Below are positions 26,314 to 36,808 of a stretch of 64,000 nt of DNA, in pieces. Position numbers and translations under genes: made by a program. Below the pieces are notes generated by a model. It was not told the DNA's origin. It did no database searches and worked only from the letters and a program-made list of their open reading frames with translations. The stretch lies in the NCBI RefSeq assembly GCF_900188095.1, contig NZ_FZOT01000004.1, forward strand, positions 1 to 64,000, in the 5' to 3' direction. Source of the stretch: Noviherbaspirillum humi (lineage in GTDB: Bacteria; Pseudomonadota; Gammaproteobacteria; Burkholderiales; Burkholderiaceae_D). Within the stretch, counting starts at the first letter, position 1; every line of letters starts with the position of its first letter.

Positions 26314-27102
26314 ATGAACACGACGCCGCCCAATTTGCCCAGTCAGCCGCCTGTCAATGGCGGTTCGGCATCCGCTTCCGGCACGTCGCCCACCTTCAGT
26401 CCCCTCTATCAGCAGATCAAGGCGCTCATCACCCAGAGCCTCCAGGCCGGTGAATGGAAGCCGGGCGAGCTGATCCCGAGCGAAGTGGACCTGGCCACCC
26501 GCTTCAAGGTCAGCCAGGGCACGGTGCGCAAGGCCATCGACGAACTGGCGGCGGAAAACCTGGTGGTGCGCCGTCAGGGCAAGGGCACTTTCGTCGCCAC
26601 CCATCACGAGGCGCGCGCCCAGTTTCGATTTCTGCGCCTGATGCCGGATGCCGGTGAGCCGCACTCGGCCGACAACAAGATTCTCGACGTCAAGCGTCTG
26701 CGCGCGCCGTCCGAAGTGGCGCGCATCCTGGACATCAAGGCCGGCGATTCCGTGGTTTGCATCAAGCGCGTGCAATCCTTCGACGGCGCGGCCACCATCG
26801 TCGAGGAGATCTGGCTGCCCGGTTCCATCTTCAAGGGCCTCACCGCGGAACGCCTGTCGGAGTACAAGGGGCCGATGTACGGGCTGTTCGAGAGCGAGTT
26901 CGGCACGCGCATGATTCGCGCCAGCGAAAAGATCCGTGCCGTCGCTGCGGACGAGGCGACGGCGCAATTGCTCGGCACCGTTACCGGAACGCCATTGTTA
27001 AGCGTCGAGCGGACTTCATATACCTATGGCGACAAGCCGGTGGAGGTGCGTCGCAGCCTCTATCTCACCGATCGCCATCACTACCAGAATGAGCTCAGTT
27101 GA
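26314..27102 (+). CDS. GntR-family (HutC-type) transcriptional regulator
   Basis: This 262-residue regulator has an unstructured N-terminus rich in Ser, Pro and Asn, a winged helix-turn-helix at about 30-95 (GELIPSEVDLATRFKVSQGT, then RQGKGTFVA) and a UTRA ligand-binding domain (about 110-255) ending with DRHHYQNELS. In related bacteria a GntR gene in this place precedes sdhC. It probably senses a TCA-cycle metabolite or fatty-acid-type signal and controls sdh, mdh or both; the inverted repeat at 26237-26255 is a candidate site. The gap of 137 bp to sdhC suggests a separate sdh promoter. Confidence 0.88.
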   Translation: MNTTPPNLPSQPPVNGGSASASGTSPTFSPLYQQIKALITQSLQAGEWKPGELIPSEVDLATRFKVSQGTVRKAIDELAAENLVVRRQGKGTFVATHHEARAQFRFLRLMPDAGEPHSADNKILDVKRLRAPSEVARILDIKAGDSVVCIKRVQSFDGAATIVEEIWLPGSIFKGLTAERLSEYKGPMYGLFESEFGTRMIRASEKIRAVAADEATAQLLGTVTGTPLLSVERTSYTYGDKPVEVRRSLYLTDRHHYQNELS

Positions 27103-27239
27103 CCCGATTTTGAATCAATGAGCTCGGTGGATATGCGATGCGGTTATTCAATTTTATTAGCGTAAGGTCACGATACCTATTGGTGTGGTGCACAAAATAA
27201 GCGAAAATTACGGGATTTTCATGTGTAGGGAGTGTAGTC

Positions 27240-27650
27240 ATGGCTGAAGCCATTCAGAAGAGCCGCAAGCGACACGGAGTGATGACCTTCGCGGACATCG
27301 CCCACTACAAGTTGCCGCTGGCGGCTTACTTGTCGATCTTGCACCGCATAAGCGGCGCGCTCATGTTCTTTCTGCTGCCGTTCGTGCTCTATCTGCTGGA
27401 CAAGAGCCTGACGTCGGAAATTTCCTTCGAATACATGAAGGGATTTACTTCCGGCTGGTTCGTCAAGCTGGTGATCCTGGCGCTGTCCTGGGCCTATCTG
27501 CACCACTTCTGCGCCGGCTTCCGCCACCTGTCCCAGGACTTCCACATCGGCCTGGACAAGCAGACCATCGGCAAGACCTCCATCCTCGTTTTCGCCGTCA
27601 GCCTGACGCTGACCGCACTGGTTGCATTGAAACTGTTCGGAGCATTCTAA
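27240..27650 (+). CDS. sdhC: Succinate dehydrogenase cytochrome b556 subunit
   Basis: This 136-residue protein has three membrane helices and anchors succinate dehydrogenase (complex II). HRISGALMFF is the quinone-site motif at the start of helix 1, and His88/His89 in YLHHFCAGFRHL correspond to the heme b ligand position. AGGGAG lies 8 bases upstream of the ATG. It opens the sdhCDABE-gltA-odhAB-lpdA series; sdhD follows after three bases. Confidence 0.96.
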   Translation: MAEAIQKSRKRHGVMTFADIAHYKLPLAAYLSILHRISGALMFFLLPFVLYLLDKSLTSEISFEYMKGFTSGWFVKLVILALSWAYLHHFCAGFRHLSQDFHIGLDKQTIGKTSILVFAVSLTLTALVALKLFGAF

Positions 27651-27653
27651 GAA

Positions 27654-28022
27654 ATGGCTAACAATAACATCGGCCCGAAGCGTCTGGTCGTCGGCGCCCA
27701 TTACGGCCTGCGGGACTGGCTGGCCCAGCGCGCCACCGCCATCATCATGGCGGTTTACACCATCATCCTTCTGGTGTCCTTCCTCTCCGGCAGCAATTTC
27801 AGCTATGAAGGCTGGGCCGGCCTGTTCTCCCAGCAGTGGTTCAAGATCGCGACCTTCGTCACCGTCATTTCCCTGGCCTACCACACCTGGATCGGCATGC
27901 GCTCCATCTGGATGGACTACATCACGGGATCCGTCTTCGCGCGCCTGATCCTGCAAGTCGCCACCCTGGTGTGGCTCATCGGTTGTGTCGGCTGGGCCGC
28001 GCAGATTATCTGGAGAGTGTAA
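27654..28022 (+). CDS. sdhD: Succinate dehydrogenase membrane anchor subunit
   Basis: This 122-residue protein has three membrane helices and pairs with SdhC to hold heme b and the ubiquinone site. Family motifs are VVGAHYGLRDWLAQRATA at the N-terminus and ISLAYHTWIGMRSIWMDY, which carries the second heme His. The start is three bases after the sdhC stop, and sdhA begins three bases after its own stop, so the block is tightly coupled. Confidence 0.95.
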   Translation: MANNNIGPKRLVVGAHYGLRDWLAQRATAIIMAVYTIILLVSFLSGSNFSYEGWAGLFSQQWFKIATFVTVISLAYHTWIGMRSIWMDYITGSVFARLILQVATLVWLIGCVGWAAQIIWRV

Positions 28023-28025
28023 ATC

Positions 28026-29804
28026 GTGGCTGCAATCAAATCTTCCCTGCCTGTCCGCCGCTTTGACGCGGTCATCGTCGGCGCCGGCGGCTCCGGCATG
28101 CGCGCATCGCTGCAGCTGGCCGAAGCCGGCCTGAACGTCGCCGTGCTGTCAAAAGTTTTCCCGACCCGTTCCCATACCGTGGCTGCCCAGGGCGGCATCG
28201 GCGCCTCGCTCGGCAACATGAGCGAGGACAACTGGTACTGGCACATGTTCGATACCGTCAAGGGTTCGGACTACCTGGGCGACCAGGACGCCATCGAATT
28301 CATGTGCCGTGAAGCGCCCAAGGTCGTCTACGAGCTCGAGCACTTCGGCATGCCGTTCGACCGCAATCCGGATGGCACCATCTATCAGCGCCCGTTCGGC
28401 GGCCACACCGCCAACTTCGGCGAGAAGCCGGTGCAGCGGGCCTGCGCCGCCGCCGACCGTACCGGCCATGCGCTGCTGCACACCCTTTACCAGCGCAACG
28501 TGCGCGCCAAGACCCACTTCTTCGTCGAGTGGATGGCGATCGATCTCATCCGCGACCAGGATGGCGACATCCTCGGCGTGGTGGCGCTGGAGATGGAAAC
28601 CGGCGAAGTCATGATCCTCCAGGGCAAGACCACGCTGTTCGCCACCGGCGGCGCCGGCCGTATCTGGGCCGCTTCCACCAACGCCTTCATCAACACCGGC
28701 GACGGCATGGGCATGGCTGCCCGCATCGGCCTGCCGCTGGAAGACATGGAGTTCTGGCAGTTCCACCCAACCGGCGTCTCCGGCGCCGGCGTGCTGATCA
28801 CCGAAGGCGTGCGCGGCGAGGGCGGCATCCTGATCAACTCCAACGGCGAACGCTTCATGGAGCGCTATGCGCCCACGCTGAAGGACCTGGCTCCGCGCGA
28901 CTTCGTTTCGCGCTCGATGGACCAGGAAATCAAGGAAGGCCGCGGCTGCGGTCCCAACAAGGACCACGTGCTGCTGGACCTGCGCCACATCGGCGCGGAC
29001 ACCATCCGCAAGCGCCTGCCGTCGATCCTCGAAATCGCCCACAAGTTCGCCAACGTCGACGCCACCAAGGAACCGATTCCCGTCGTGCCGACCATCCACT
29101 ACCAGATGGGCGGCATCCCGACCAACATCTACGGCCAGGTCGTCGCGCCGAAGAACGGCAATCCGAACGAAATCGTCAACGGCATGTACGCCATCGGCGA
29201 ATGCGCCTGCGTCTCCGTCCACGGCGCCAACCGTCTCGGCACCAATTCGCTGCTGGACCTCGTGGTGTTCGGCCGCGCCGCCGGCAACCATATCGTCGCG
29301 CAGAACCTGCCGGCCAAGAGCCACAAGCCGCTGCCGGCCGATGCCGCCGACATGGCGCTGGCGCGTCTGGCCCGTCTGGAATCGGACAAGGGCACGGAGC
29401 GCGTTCAGGACGTGGCCAACGCCATCCGTTCGACCATGCAGCAATTCTGCGGCGTGTTCCGCACCGACGAACTCCTGCAGACCGGCGTGCAGAAAATCAT
29501 GGAGCTGGACGAGCGCCGCAAGCATGTGTCGTTCAAGGACAAGTCCAAGGTGTTCAACACCGCGCGGGTGGAAGCGCTGGAGCTGGACAACCTGATCGAA
29601 ACCGCGAAGGCGACCATCGTCTCGGCAGCGGCGCGCAAGGAATCCCGCGGCGCGCACGCGCACCGCGACTTTGAAAAGCGCGACGACGAGAACTGGATGA
29701 AGCACACGCTGTTCTATTCCGAGGGCAACCGTCTGGACTACAAGCCGGTCAACACCAAGCCGCTGACCGTCGAGACCTTCAAGCCCAAAGCACGTACTTT
29801 CTAA
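28026..29804 (+). CDS. sdhA: Succinate dehydrogenase flavoprotein subunit
   Basis: This 592-residue subunit oxidises succinate to fumarate. The FAD dinucleotide motif is [14 protein letters not shown]; the His that is covalently flavinylated lies in [11 protein letters not shown]-type sequence ([10 protein letters not shown]); catalytic residues occur in QFHPTGV, RGEGG and [14 protein letters not shown]. The only plausible start is GTG at 28026, three bases after sdhD; there is no in-frame ATG before the FAD motif. It works with SdhB and needs SdhE for flavin attachment. Confidence 0.97.
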   Translation: MAAIKSSLPVRRFDAVIVGAGGSGMRASLQLAEAGLNVAVLSKVFPTRSHTVAAQGGIGASLGNMSEDNWYWHMFDTVKGSDYLGDQDAIEFMCREAPKVVYELEHFGMPFDRNPDGTIYQRPFGGHTANFGEKPVQRACAAADRTGHALLHTLYQRNVRAKTHFFVEWMAIDLIRDQDGDILGVVALEMETGEVMILQGKTTLFATGGAGRIWAASTNAFINTGDGMGMAARIGLPLEDMEFWQFHPTGVSGAGVLITEGVRGEGGILINSNGERFMERYAPTLKDLAPRDFVSRSMDQEIKEGRGCGPNKDHVLLDLRHIGADTIRKRLPSILEIAHKFANVDATKEPIPVVPTIHYQMGGIPTNIYGQVVAPKNGNPNEIVNGMYAIGECACVSVHGANRLGTNSLLDLVVFGRAAGNHIVAQNLPAKSHKPLPADAADMALARLARLESDKGTERVQDVANAIRSTMQQFCGVFRTDELLQTGVQKIMELDERRKHVSFKDKSKVFNTARVEALELDNLIETAKATIVSAAARKESRGAHAHRDFEKRDDENWMKHTLFYSEGNRLDYKPVNTKPLTVETFKPKARTF

Positions 29805-29813
29805 GGTAACAAG

Positions 29814-30524
29814 ATGCCACGCACCGTTAAATTTCAGATCTACCGCTACGATCCCGACAAGGATGCGAAGCCCTACATGCAGGACCTGACGGTCGAGCTG
29901 CAGGATACCGACAAGATGCTGCTGGACGCCCTGCAGCGCATCAAGTCCGACGTCGACGACTCGCTGGCGCTGCGCCGCTCCTGCCGCGAAGGCGTGTGCG
30001 GCTCGGACGCGATGAACATCAACGGCAAGAACGGCCTGGCCTGCACCACGAACCTGAACGAGCTGTCCCAGCCGATCGTTCTGCGTCCGCTGCCGGGCCT
30101 GCCGGTGATCCGCGACCTGATCGTCGACATGACGCAGTTCTTCAAGCAGTACCACTCGATCAAGCCGTACCTGATCAACGAGAGCATTCCGCCGGAGAAG
30201 GAGCGTCTGCAGAGCCCGGCCGAGCGGGAAGAGCTCGACGGTCTGTACGAGTGCATCCTGTGCGCCTGCTGCTCGACGTCCTGCCCGTCCTTCTGGTGGA
30301 ACCCGGACAAGTTCGTCGGCCCGGCCGGCCTGCTGCAGGCCTACCGCTTCATCGCCGACAGCCGCGATCAAGCCACCAACGAGCGTCTCGACAACCTGGA
30401 AGATCCGTACCGGCTGTTCCGCTGCCACACCATCATGAACTGCGTCGATGTCTGCCCGAAGGGTCTGAACCCGACTCGCGCGATCGGCAAGATCAAGGAA
30501 CTGATGGTCCGCCGCGCGGTGTAA
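29814..30524 (+). CDS. sdhB: Succinate dehydrogenase iron-sulfur subunit
   Basis: This 236-residue protein carries electrons from SdhA to the membrane quinone site. The [2Fe-2S] ligands are in [14 protein letters not shown] and GLACTT, the [4Fe-4S] ligands in [15 protein letters not shown], and the [3Fe-4S] ligands in [17 protein letters not shown]. The start is 9 bases after sdhA, with AAGGTAACAAG upstream. It is followed by a hairpin and then sdhE. Confidence 0.97.
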   Translation: MPRTVKFQIYRYDPDKDAKPYMQDLTVELQDTDKMLLDALQRIKSDVDDSLALRRSCREGVCGSDAMNINGKNGLACTTNLNELSQPIVLRPLPGLPVIRDLIVDMTQFFKQYHSIKPYLINESIPPEKERLQSPAEREELDGLYECILCACCSTSCPSFWWNPDKFVGPAGLLQAYRFIADSRDQATNERLDNLEDPYRLFRCHTIMNCVDVCPKGLNPTRAIGKIKELMVRRAV

Positions 30525-30580
30525 ACCGGCTCGACGATGGAAGAGGGCTTCCGCCGCCATGGCGGTTGCCCGGTGTTAAT

Positions 30581-30606
30581 CGCCGGCGCCCGCAAGCGCG
30601 CCGGCG
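30581..30606 (+). repeat. GC-rich hairpin between sdhB and sdhE
   Basis: CGCCGGCGC (30581-30589) pairs with GCGCCGGCG (30598-30606), nine pairs over 8 bases, without a T-run. It may protect the 3' end of processed sdhCDAB mRNA or lower expression of sdhE. Confidence 0.5.
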
Positions 30607-30624
30607 CAAGAAGGTTCAAAATCG

Positions 30625-30894
30625 ATGTTAGACAACCACCAGTCGGATCCTGTCAAGCGCGCCCGCCTGCGCTGGCGCGCCCGCCGCGGCCTCCTCGAAA
30701 ACGACCTCATCATCTCGCGTTTTCTGGATGCGCATGAACAGAACCTGACGGACGAGGAAGTCGACGCTTTCTCGCGGTTGATGGAATTGCCGGACAACGA
30801 ACTGATGGACCTGCTGCTGGCCCGCAAGGAGCCGGAGGGCGAGGTCGACCTGCCGCATGTCCATGCGCTGATCGGCCGCCTGCGCAGCGCCTGA
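30625..30894 (+). CDS. sdhE: FAD assembly factor SdhE
   Basis: This 89-residue protein has the SdhE signature RGxxE in RARRGLLENDLI, followed by FLDAHEQNLTDEEVDAF and the C-terminal helices. SdhE promotes covalent attachment of FAD to SdhA. It follows sdhB by 100 bp, which includes a hairpin, and precedes gltA by 70 bp. This position between sdhB and gltA is common in Betaproteobacteria. Confidence 0.92.
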   Translation: MLDNHQSDPVKRARLRWRARRGLLENDLIISRFLDAHEQNLTDEEVDAFSRLMELPDNELMDLLLARKEPEGEVDLPHVHALIGRLRSA

Positions 30895-30964
30895 TTCCCG
30901 TTGTTCCCGTTTTTGTTTTTGCTTTCAACAATCGACTCACATCTCGTGAACTGAAGGACGAGCC

Positions 30965-32278
30965 ATGACCCAATCTGATTCCAAAGCAACGCTATCATTC
31001 TCCGATGGTTCCCCTTCGCTGGAACTGCCGATTTACAAGGGCACCATCGGACCGGATGTCATCGACATCCGCAAGCTGTATGGCGCGACCGGCAAGTTCA
31101 CCTACGATCCGGGCTTCATGTCCACCGCGGCCTGCAATTCCTCGATCACCTACATCGACGGCGACAAGGGCGAGCTGCTCTATCGCGGCTATCCGATCGA
31201 GCAGCTGGCGGTCAACTGCGACTTCCTCGAGACCTGCTATCTGCTGCTGAACGGCGAGCTGCCGAACGCCGCCGAGAAAGCCAAGTTCGTCGATACCGTG
31301 ACCCACCACACCATGGTTCACGAGCAGATGCAGTTCTTCTTCCGCGGTTTCCGCCGCGACGCGCACCCGATGTCGGTCCTGGTCGGCACCGTCGGCGCGC
31401 TGGCGTCCTTCTACCACGACTCGCTCGACATCAACGATCCGCACCACCGCGAAGTGTCGGCCATCCGTCTGATCGCCAAGATGCCGACCCTGGTCGCCAT
31501 GGCCTACAAGTATTCCGTCGGCCAGCCTTTCGTCTACCCGCGCAACGATCTGTCCTACAGCGCCAACTTCATGCGCATGATGTTCTCCACGCCGTGCGAG
31601 GAGTACAAGGTCAATGACGTGCTGGTGCGCGCACTCGATCGCATCCTCATCCTGCACGCCGATCACGAGCAGAACGCTTCCACCTCGACCGTGCGCCTGT
31701 CCGGTTCGAGCGGCGCCAACCCGTTCGCCTGTATCGCCGCCGGCATCGCCTGCCTGTGGGGCCCGGCCCATGGCGGCGCCAACGAGGCAGCACTGAACAT
31801 GCTGGAAGACATCCAGAAGCAGGGCGGCGTCGAGCGCATTGGCGAATTCATCGCCAAGGTCAAGGACAAGAACTCCAACGTCAAGCTGATGGGCTTCGGT
31901 CATCGTGTCTACAAGAACTACGACCCGCGCGCCAAGCTGATGCGCGAAACCTGCCACGAAGTGCTGACCGAACTGGGCCTGCACGACGACCCGCTGTTCA
32001 AGCTGGCCATGACGCTGGAAAAGATCGCGCTGGAAGACGATTACTTCGTGCAGCGCAAGCTCTATCCGAACGTCGACTTCTACTCCGGCATCGTGCAGCG
32101 CGCACTGGGCATCCCGGTCTCGCTGTTCACCGGCATCTTCGCCATGGCCCGTACCGTCGGCTGGATTGCTCAGTGGAACGAAATGATCTCCGACCCGGAG
32201 CAGAAGATCGGCCGTCCGCGCCAGCTCTTCATCGGCGCAACGAAGCGCGATGTGCCGTCCATGTCGGACCGCGGCTAA
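30965..32278 (+). CDS. gltA: Citrate synthase
   Basis: This 437-residue enzyme condenses acetyl-CoA and oxaloacetate to citrate. It is the hexameric Gram-negative type, with an N-terminal beta domain ([20 protein letters not shown]) and catalytic motifs [27 protein letters not shown] (catalytic His) and the Asp in [15 protein letters not shown] lies 4 bases before the ATG. A strong terminator follows, so odhA has its own promoter or depends on read-through. Confidence 0.97.
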   Translation: MTQSDSKATLSFSDGSPSLELPIYKGTIGPDVIDIRKLYGATGKFTYDPGFMSTAACNSSITYIDGDKGELLYRGYPIEQLAVNCDFLETCYLLLNGELPNAAEKAKFVDTVTHHTMVHEQMQFFFRGFRRDAHPMSVLVGTVGALASFYHDSLDINDPHHREVSAIRLIAKMPTLVAMAYKYSVGQPFVYPRNDLSYSANFMRMMFSTPCEEYKVNDVLVRALDRILILHADHEQNASTSTVRLSGSSGANPFACIAAGIACLWGPAHGGANEAALNMLEDIQKQGGVERIGEFIAKVKDKNSNVKLMGFGHRVYKNYDPRAKLMRETCHEVLTELGLHDDPLFKLAMTLEKIALEDDYFVQRKLYPNVDFYSGIVQRALGIPVSLFTGIFAMARTVGWIAQWNEMISDPEQKIGRPRQLFIGATKRDVPSMSDRG

Positions 32279-32305
32279 GCAGCAACAGCTTCTCCAGGGA
32301 ATGGG

Positions 32306-32333
32306 AAAGGCGGGCCTCGTGCCCGCCTTTTTT
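32306..32333 (+). terminator. Terminator after gltA
   Basis: AAAGGCGGGC (32306-32315) and GCCCGCCTTT (32321-32330) form a 10-bp stem with loop CTCGT, followed by more T residues. It separates the sdh-gltA unit from the odh unit. Confidence 0.9.
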
Positions 32334-32532
32334 CGTATTGCGCAAGACCAAATATGCTATGCTACCCGGCTATGATTCTGGATGTCCGCAGTTGGGAAGT
32401 CCTTTCACGGTAGTCCACGTCACGTAGCCCTTCCCCCACAACTTGATGTGCGATCCGCTAACCGGTCAGGCCGTGTCGCGGAAGGTTTAATCAACCCGCT
32501 AATCTCGCGAAACGCGAAGAAAGGTGAGCAAG

Positions 32533-35388
32533 ATGATGCAGCAATACTTCTCCAACTCGTATCTGTTTGGAGGTAATGCCCCGTACGTTGAAGAACTGTA
32601 CGAAGCCTACCTCAACAATCCCGGTTCCGTTCCCGACAACTGGCGCGCCTACTTCGACGCCATGCAGCACGTGCCTGCGGTCGATGGCTCCGCCCGTCCC
32701 GACGTCGCCCACGCACCGGTCATCGCATCATTTGCCGAGCGGGCCAAGCAGGGTCCGATTCGCACCGTCACCGCCTCCGCCGACGCGGAAATGGGCCGCA
32801 AGCGCGTCGCCGTCACCCAGCTGATTTCCGCCTACCGCTTCCTGGGCAACCGCTGGGCCAATCTCGATCCGCTGCAGCGCCAGGAACGTCCGAGCATTCC
32901 CGAACTGGAGCCGAGCTTCTACGGCTTCAGCGATGCTGACATGGACACCGTGTTCAACATCAGCAATACCTATTTCGGCACCGAGACCGCTTCCCTGCGC
33001 GATCTGCTGAATGCCCTGCGCGACACCTACTGCCGCAGCATCGGCGCCGAATTCATGTACGTCACCGATCCGGCGCAGAAGCGCTGGCTGCAGGAGCGTC
33101 TCGAATCCTCCCGTTCCACCGCCAAGTTCTCGGAGCAGAAGAAGCGCCACATCCTCGAGCGCCTCACCGCTGCCGAAGGTCTCGAACGCTATCTGCACAC
33201 CAAGTACGTCGGCCAGAAGCGCTTCTCGCTCGAAGGCGGCGAAAGCTTCATCGCCTCCCTGGATGAAACCGTCCAGCGCGGCGGCGAAAAGGGCGTGCAG
33301 GAAATCGTCATCGGCATGGCTCACCGCGGCCGCCTGAACGTGCTGGTCAACATCCTCGGCAAGATGCCGCAGGACCTGTTCGCGGAATTCGAAGGCAAGC
33401 ATGCCGACGACCTGCCGGCCGGCGACGTGAAATACCACCAGGGCTTCTCCTCCGACGTCACCACCGCTGGCGGCCCGGTCCACCTGTCGCTCGCCTTCAA
33501 CCCGTCGCACCTCGAGATCGTCAACCCGGTCGTCGAAGGTTCTTCCAAGGCCCGCATGGACCGCCGCGGCGACAAGGACGGCGCGCAAGTCATGCCGGTG
33601 CTGGTGCACGGCGACGCCGCCTTCGCCGGCCAGGGCGTCGTGATGGAAACCCTGAACCTGGCGCAGACCCGCGGCTACGGCACGGGCGGCACGGTTCACA
33701 TCGTCATCAACAACCAGATCGGCTTCACCACGTCCGATCCGCGCGATTCCCGCTCCACCCTGTACTGCTCCGACGTCGTGAAGATGATCGAGGCGCCGGT
33801 GCTGCACGTCAACGGCGACGATCCCGAAGCCGTCGTCTTCGCCACCCAGATCGCGCTCGACTTCCGTCTTGAGTTCAAGAAGGACGTGGTCATCGACATC
33901 GTCTGCTTCCGTAAGCTCGGCCACAACGAGCAGGACACCCCGGCGCTGACCCAGCCGCTGATGTACAAGAAGATCGCCAACCACCCCGGCACCCGCAAGC
34001 TGTACGCCGACAAGCTGGCGACGCAGGGCGTGATCCCGGCCGACGGCGGCGACGCCATGGTCAAGGCCTTCCGCGATGCGATGGACGCCGGCCGCCATAC
34101 CGTCGATCCGGTCATCTCCAACTTCAAGGGCAAGTACGCCGTTGACTGGATGCCGTTCCTGAACCGCAAGTGGACCGACGCCGCCGACACCGCCGTGCCG
34201 CTGGCGGAGCTCAAGCGCCTGGCTGCGCGCATCACCGTCGCGCCGGAAGGCTTCAAGGTCCATCCGCTGGTCGAGAAGGTCCTCGGCGACCGCGCCGCCA
34301 TGGGCCGCGGCGAGATGAACCTCGACTGGGGCATGGGCGAACACCTCGCCTACGCGTCGCTGGTCTCCTCCGGCTACGCCGTGCGCCTGACCGGCCAGGA
34401 TGCCGGCCGCGGCACCTTCGTGCACCGCCACGCCGTGCTGCACGACCAGAAGCGCGAGCGCTGGGATGCAGGCACCTACATTCCGCTGCAGAACGTGGCC
34501 GAAAACCAGGCGCCGTTCAACGTCATCGACTCCGTGCTGTCGGAAGAAGCCGTGCTCGGCTTCGAATACGGCTACTCCACCGCCGAGCCGAACACCCTCA
34601 CCATCTGGGAAGCCCAGTTCGGCGACTTCGCCAACGGCGCCCAGGTCGTCATCGACCAGTTCATCAGCTCCGGCGAAGTGAAGTGGGGCCGCCTGTCCGG
34701 CCTGGTGATGATGCTGCCCCACGGCTACGAAGGCCAGGGTCCGGAGCACTCCTCGGCCCGCCTCGAGCGCTACCTGCAGCTCTGCGCCGAGAACAACATG
34801 CAGGTCGTCCAGCCGACCACCGCCGCCCAGATCTTCCACCTGCTGCGCCGTCAGATGATCCGTCTGTTCCGCAAGCCGCTGGTGATCATGACGCCGAAGT
34901 CGCTGCTGCGTAACAAGGATGCCGGTTCGCCGCTGTCCGAGCTGGCCAAGGGCACCTTCCAGACCGTGATCGGCGAAGTGGACGAGAAGATCGATCCGAA
35001 GAAGGTAAAGCGCGTGCTGGCCTGCTCCGGCAAGGTCTACTACGACCTCGTCAACGCCCGCAAGGAGCGCGCGCAGGCCGACACCGCCATCATCCGCGTG
35101 GAGCAGCTGTATCCGTTCCCGCATAAGGCCTTCGCTGCCGAGCTCAAGAAGTTCCCCAACTTCAACGAGCTGGTATGGGTGCAGGACGAGCCGCAGAACC
35201 AGGGCGCCTGGTTCCAGATCCAGCACAACATCTTCGAAAACCTCGAAGAGGGTCAGAAGCTCGCCTACGCCGGCCGTCCGGCCAGCGCCTCGCCGGCAGT
35301 CGGCTACTACGACAAGCATTACGCGCAGCAGAAGGCGCTGATCGATACCGCCTTCTCGAAGCTCAAGGGCTTTGTCCTCACCAAATAA
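32533..35388 (+). CDS. odhA: 2-oxoglutarate dehydrogenase E1 component
   Basis: This 951-residue thiamine-diphosphate enzyme (SucA/OdhA) decarboxylates 2-oxoglutarate in the TCA cycle. It opens with the E2-binding motif FGGNAPYVEELYEAYLNNP and has the E1 motifs GMAHRGRLNVL, HLSLAFNPSHLEIVNPVVEG, HGDAAFAGQGVV and the C-terminal LPHGYEGQGPEHSSARLERY. The open frame can begin with GTG at 32524, but AAAGGTG at 32520-32526 is well placed for the ATG at 32533. The upstream 254 bp holds the gltA terminator and probably a promoter. Confidence 0.96.
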   Translation: MMQQYFSNSYLFGGNAPYVEELYEAYLNNPGSVPDNWRAYFDAMQHVPAVDGSARPDVAHAPVIASFAERAKQGPIRTVTASADAEMGRKRVAVTQLISAYRFLGNRWANLDPLQRQERPSIPELEPSFYGFSDADMDTVFNISNTYFGTETASLRDLLNALRDTYCRSIGAEFMYVTDPAQKRWLQERLESSRSTAKFSEQKKRHILERLTAAEGLERYLHTKYVGQKRFSLEGGESFIASLDETVQRGGEKGVQEIVIGMAHRGRLNVLVNILGKMPQDLFAEFEGKHADDLPAGDVKYHQGFSSDVTTAGGPVHLSLAFNPSHLEIVNPVVEGSSKARMDRRGDKDGAQVMPVLVHGDAAFAGQGVVMETLNLAQTRGYGTGGTVHIVINNQIGFTTSDPRDSRSTLYCSDVVKMIEAPVLHVNGDDPEAVVFATQIALDFRLEFKKDVVIDIVCFRKLGHNEQDTPALTQPLMYKKIANHPGTRKLYADKLATQGVIPADGGDAMVKAFRDAMDAGRHTVDPVISNFKGKYAVDWMPFLNRKWTDAADTAVPLAELKRLAARITVAPEGFKVHPLVEKVLGDRAAMGRGEMNLDWGMGEHLAYASLVSSGYAVRLTGQDAGRGTFVHRHAVLHDQKRERWDAGTYIPLQNVAENQAPFNVIDSVLSEEAVLGFEYGYSTAEPNTLTIWEAQFGDFANGAQVVIDQFISSGEVKWGRLSGLVMMLPHGYEGQGPEHSSARLERYLQLCAENNMQVVQPTTAAQIFHLLRRQMIRLFRKPLVIMTPKSLLRNKDAGSPLSELAKGTFQTVIGEVDEKIDPKKVKRVLACSGKVYYDLVNARKERAQADTAIIRVEQLYPFPHKAFAAELKKFPNFNELVWVQDEPQNQGAWFQIQHNIFENLEEGQKLAYAGRPASASPAVGYYDKHYAQQKALIDTAFSKLKGFVLTK

Positions 35389-35448
35389 ATACCCGGCGGC
35401 GCGCTAGAAACTGGCGCGCCGCAAGAACAACCCGAAACGGAGCGTTAC

Positions 35449-36720
35449 ATGGCAATCATCGAAGTGAAAGTCCCGCAGTTGTCCGAATCCGTCGCCGAAG
35501 CGACGCTGCTGCAGTGGCACAAGAAGGTCGGCGAGTCCGTCGGCCGCGACGAAAACATGATCGACATCGAGACCGACAAGGTCGTGCTCGAACTGCCGGC
35601 CCCTGACGCCGGCGTCATCACCGAAGTCCTCAAGGGCGACGGCAGCACGGTCGTCGCCGGCGAAATCATCGCCCGCATCGACACCGAAGCCGTCGCTGGC
35701 GCCGTGGCGCCCGCCGCAGCTGCGCCTGCTGCAGCCGCAGCCCCGGCCGCCGATCCGGTTGCCGCGGCCGTGAACGCACTGGCCGCCAAGGCGCCCGCCG
35801 CTTCCGACGTGAAGGTCATGCCGGCCGCCGCCAAGATGCTGGCCGATAACAACCTTTCCGCTGCTTCCGTGGCCGGCACCGGCCGCGATGGCCGCGTCAC
35901 CAAGGGCGACGTGATCAACGCCGTCGAAAACAAGGCTGCACCGGCGCCCGCCGTTCCTGCAGCGGCTGCCAAGCCGGCCCTGCAGCAAGTAGCCGCGCCG
36001 ACTGGCCTGAACCTCGCCGGTCGTCCGGAAGAGCGCGTGCCGATGAGCCGCCTGCGCGCCCGCATCGCCGAGCGCCTGCTGCAGTCGCAATCCACCAACG
36101 CCATCCTGACCACGTTCAATGAAGTGAACATGCTGCCGGTCATGGAGCTGCGCAACAAGTACAAGGACAAGTTCGAGAAGGAGCACGGGGTCAAGCTCGG
36201 CTTCATGTCGTTCTTCGTCAAGGCCGCCGTGGCCGCCCTGAAGAAATACCCGATCCTGAACGCTTCGGTCGACGGCAACGACATCGTCTACCACGGCTAC
36301 TTCGACATCGGCATCGCCGTCGGTTCGCCGCGCGGCCTGGTCGTGCCCATCCTGCGCGACGCCGACCAGATGACCATCGCCGACATCGAGAAGAAGATCG
36401 CCGAATTCGGCGTCAAGGCCAAGGACGGCAAGCTGACCCTGGACGAGCTCACCGGCGGCACCTTCTCCATCTCCAACGGCGGCGTGTTCGGTTCCATGCT
36501 GTCCACCCCGATCATCAACCCGCCGCAGTCGGCCATCCTCGGCGTGCACGCCACCAAGGAGCGTCCGGTTGTCGAGAACGGCCAGATCGTCATCCGTCCG
36601 ATCAACTATCTCGCCATGTCCTACGACCACCGCATCATCGACGGCCGCGAAGCCGTCCTGGGTCTGGTGGCCATGAAGGAAGCGCTGGAAGACCCGGCTC
36701 GCCTTCTGCTGGACCTCTGA
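35449..36720 (+). CDS. odhB: 2-oxoglutarate dehydrogenase E2 (dihydrolipoyl succinyltransferase)
   Basis: This 423-residue protein forms the core of the complex. It has one lipoyl domain with Lys44 in [10 protein letters not shown], an Ala/Pro-rich linker (about 80-115), a peripheral-subunit-binding domain ([20 protein letters not shown] region), a second Ala/Pro linker and the catalytic domain with His394 and Asp398 in [13 protein letters not shown]. The start follows odhA by 60 bp with GAAACGGAG upstream. It transfers the succinyl group to CoA. Confidence 0.96.
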   Translation: MAIIEVKVPQLSESVAEATLLQWHKKVGESVGRDENMIDIETDKVVLELPAPDAGVITEVLKGDGSTVVAGEIIARIDTEAVAGAVAPAAAAPAAAAAPAADPVAAAVNALAAKAPAASDVKVMPAAAKMLADNNLSAASVAGTGRDGRVTKGDVINAVENKAAPAPAVPAAAAKPALQQVAAPTGLNLAGRPEERVPMSRLRARIAERLLQSQSTNAILTTFNEVNMLPVMELRNKYKDKFEKEHGVKLGFMSFFVKAAVAALKKYPILNASVDGNDIVYHGYFDIGIAVGSPRGLVVPILRDADQMTIADIEKKIAEFGVKAKDGKLTLDELTGGTFSISNGGVFGSMLSTPIINPPQSAILGVHATKERPVVENGQIVIRPINYLAMSYDHRIIDGREAVLGLVAMKEALEDPARLLLDL

Positions 36721-36757
36721 TCGCTGCGCAAGCGGCGCAACGAAAGTGAATTGAAGG

Positions 36758-36782
36758 GCGGGGATCGTGACGCGATCCCCGC
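36758..36782 (+). repeat. 10-bp hairpin between odhB and lpdA
   Basis: GCGGGGATCG (36758-36767) pairs with CGATCCCCGC (36773-36782) over 5 bases. It is followed by TCCGTTTAGG, not a true T-run, so it is more likely a processing or stability hairpin than a terminator. Confidence 0.6.
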
Positions 36783-36808
36783 TCCGTTTAGGTTGACTGG
36801 ATCACACC

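Noticed and set aside
28149-30560. A long minus-strand open frame of about 800 residues opposite sdhA/sdhB
   Set aside because: It is the mirror of two clear enzyme genes in a GC-rich genome and has no family motifs.
32728-35319. A long minus-strand open frame opposite odhA
   Set aside because: Composition is that of an antisense shadow, and odhA has all expected E1 motifs.
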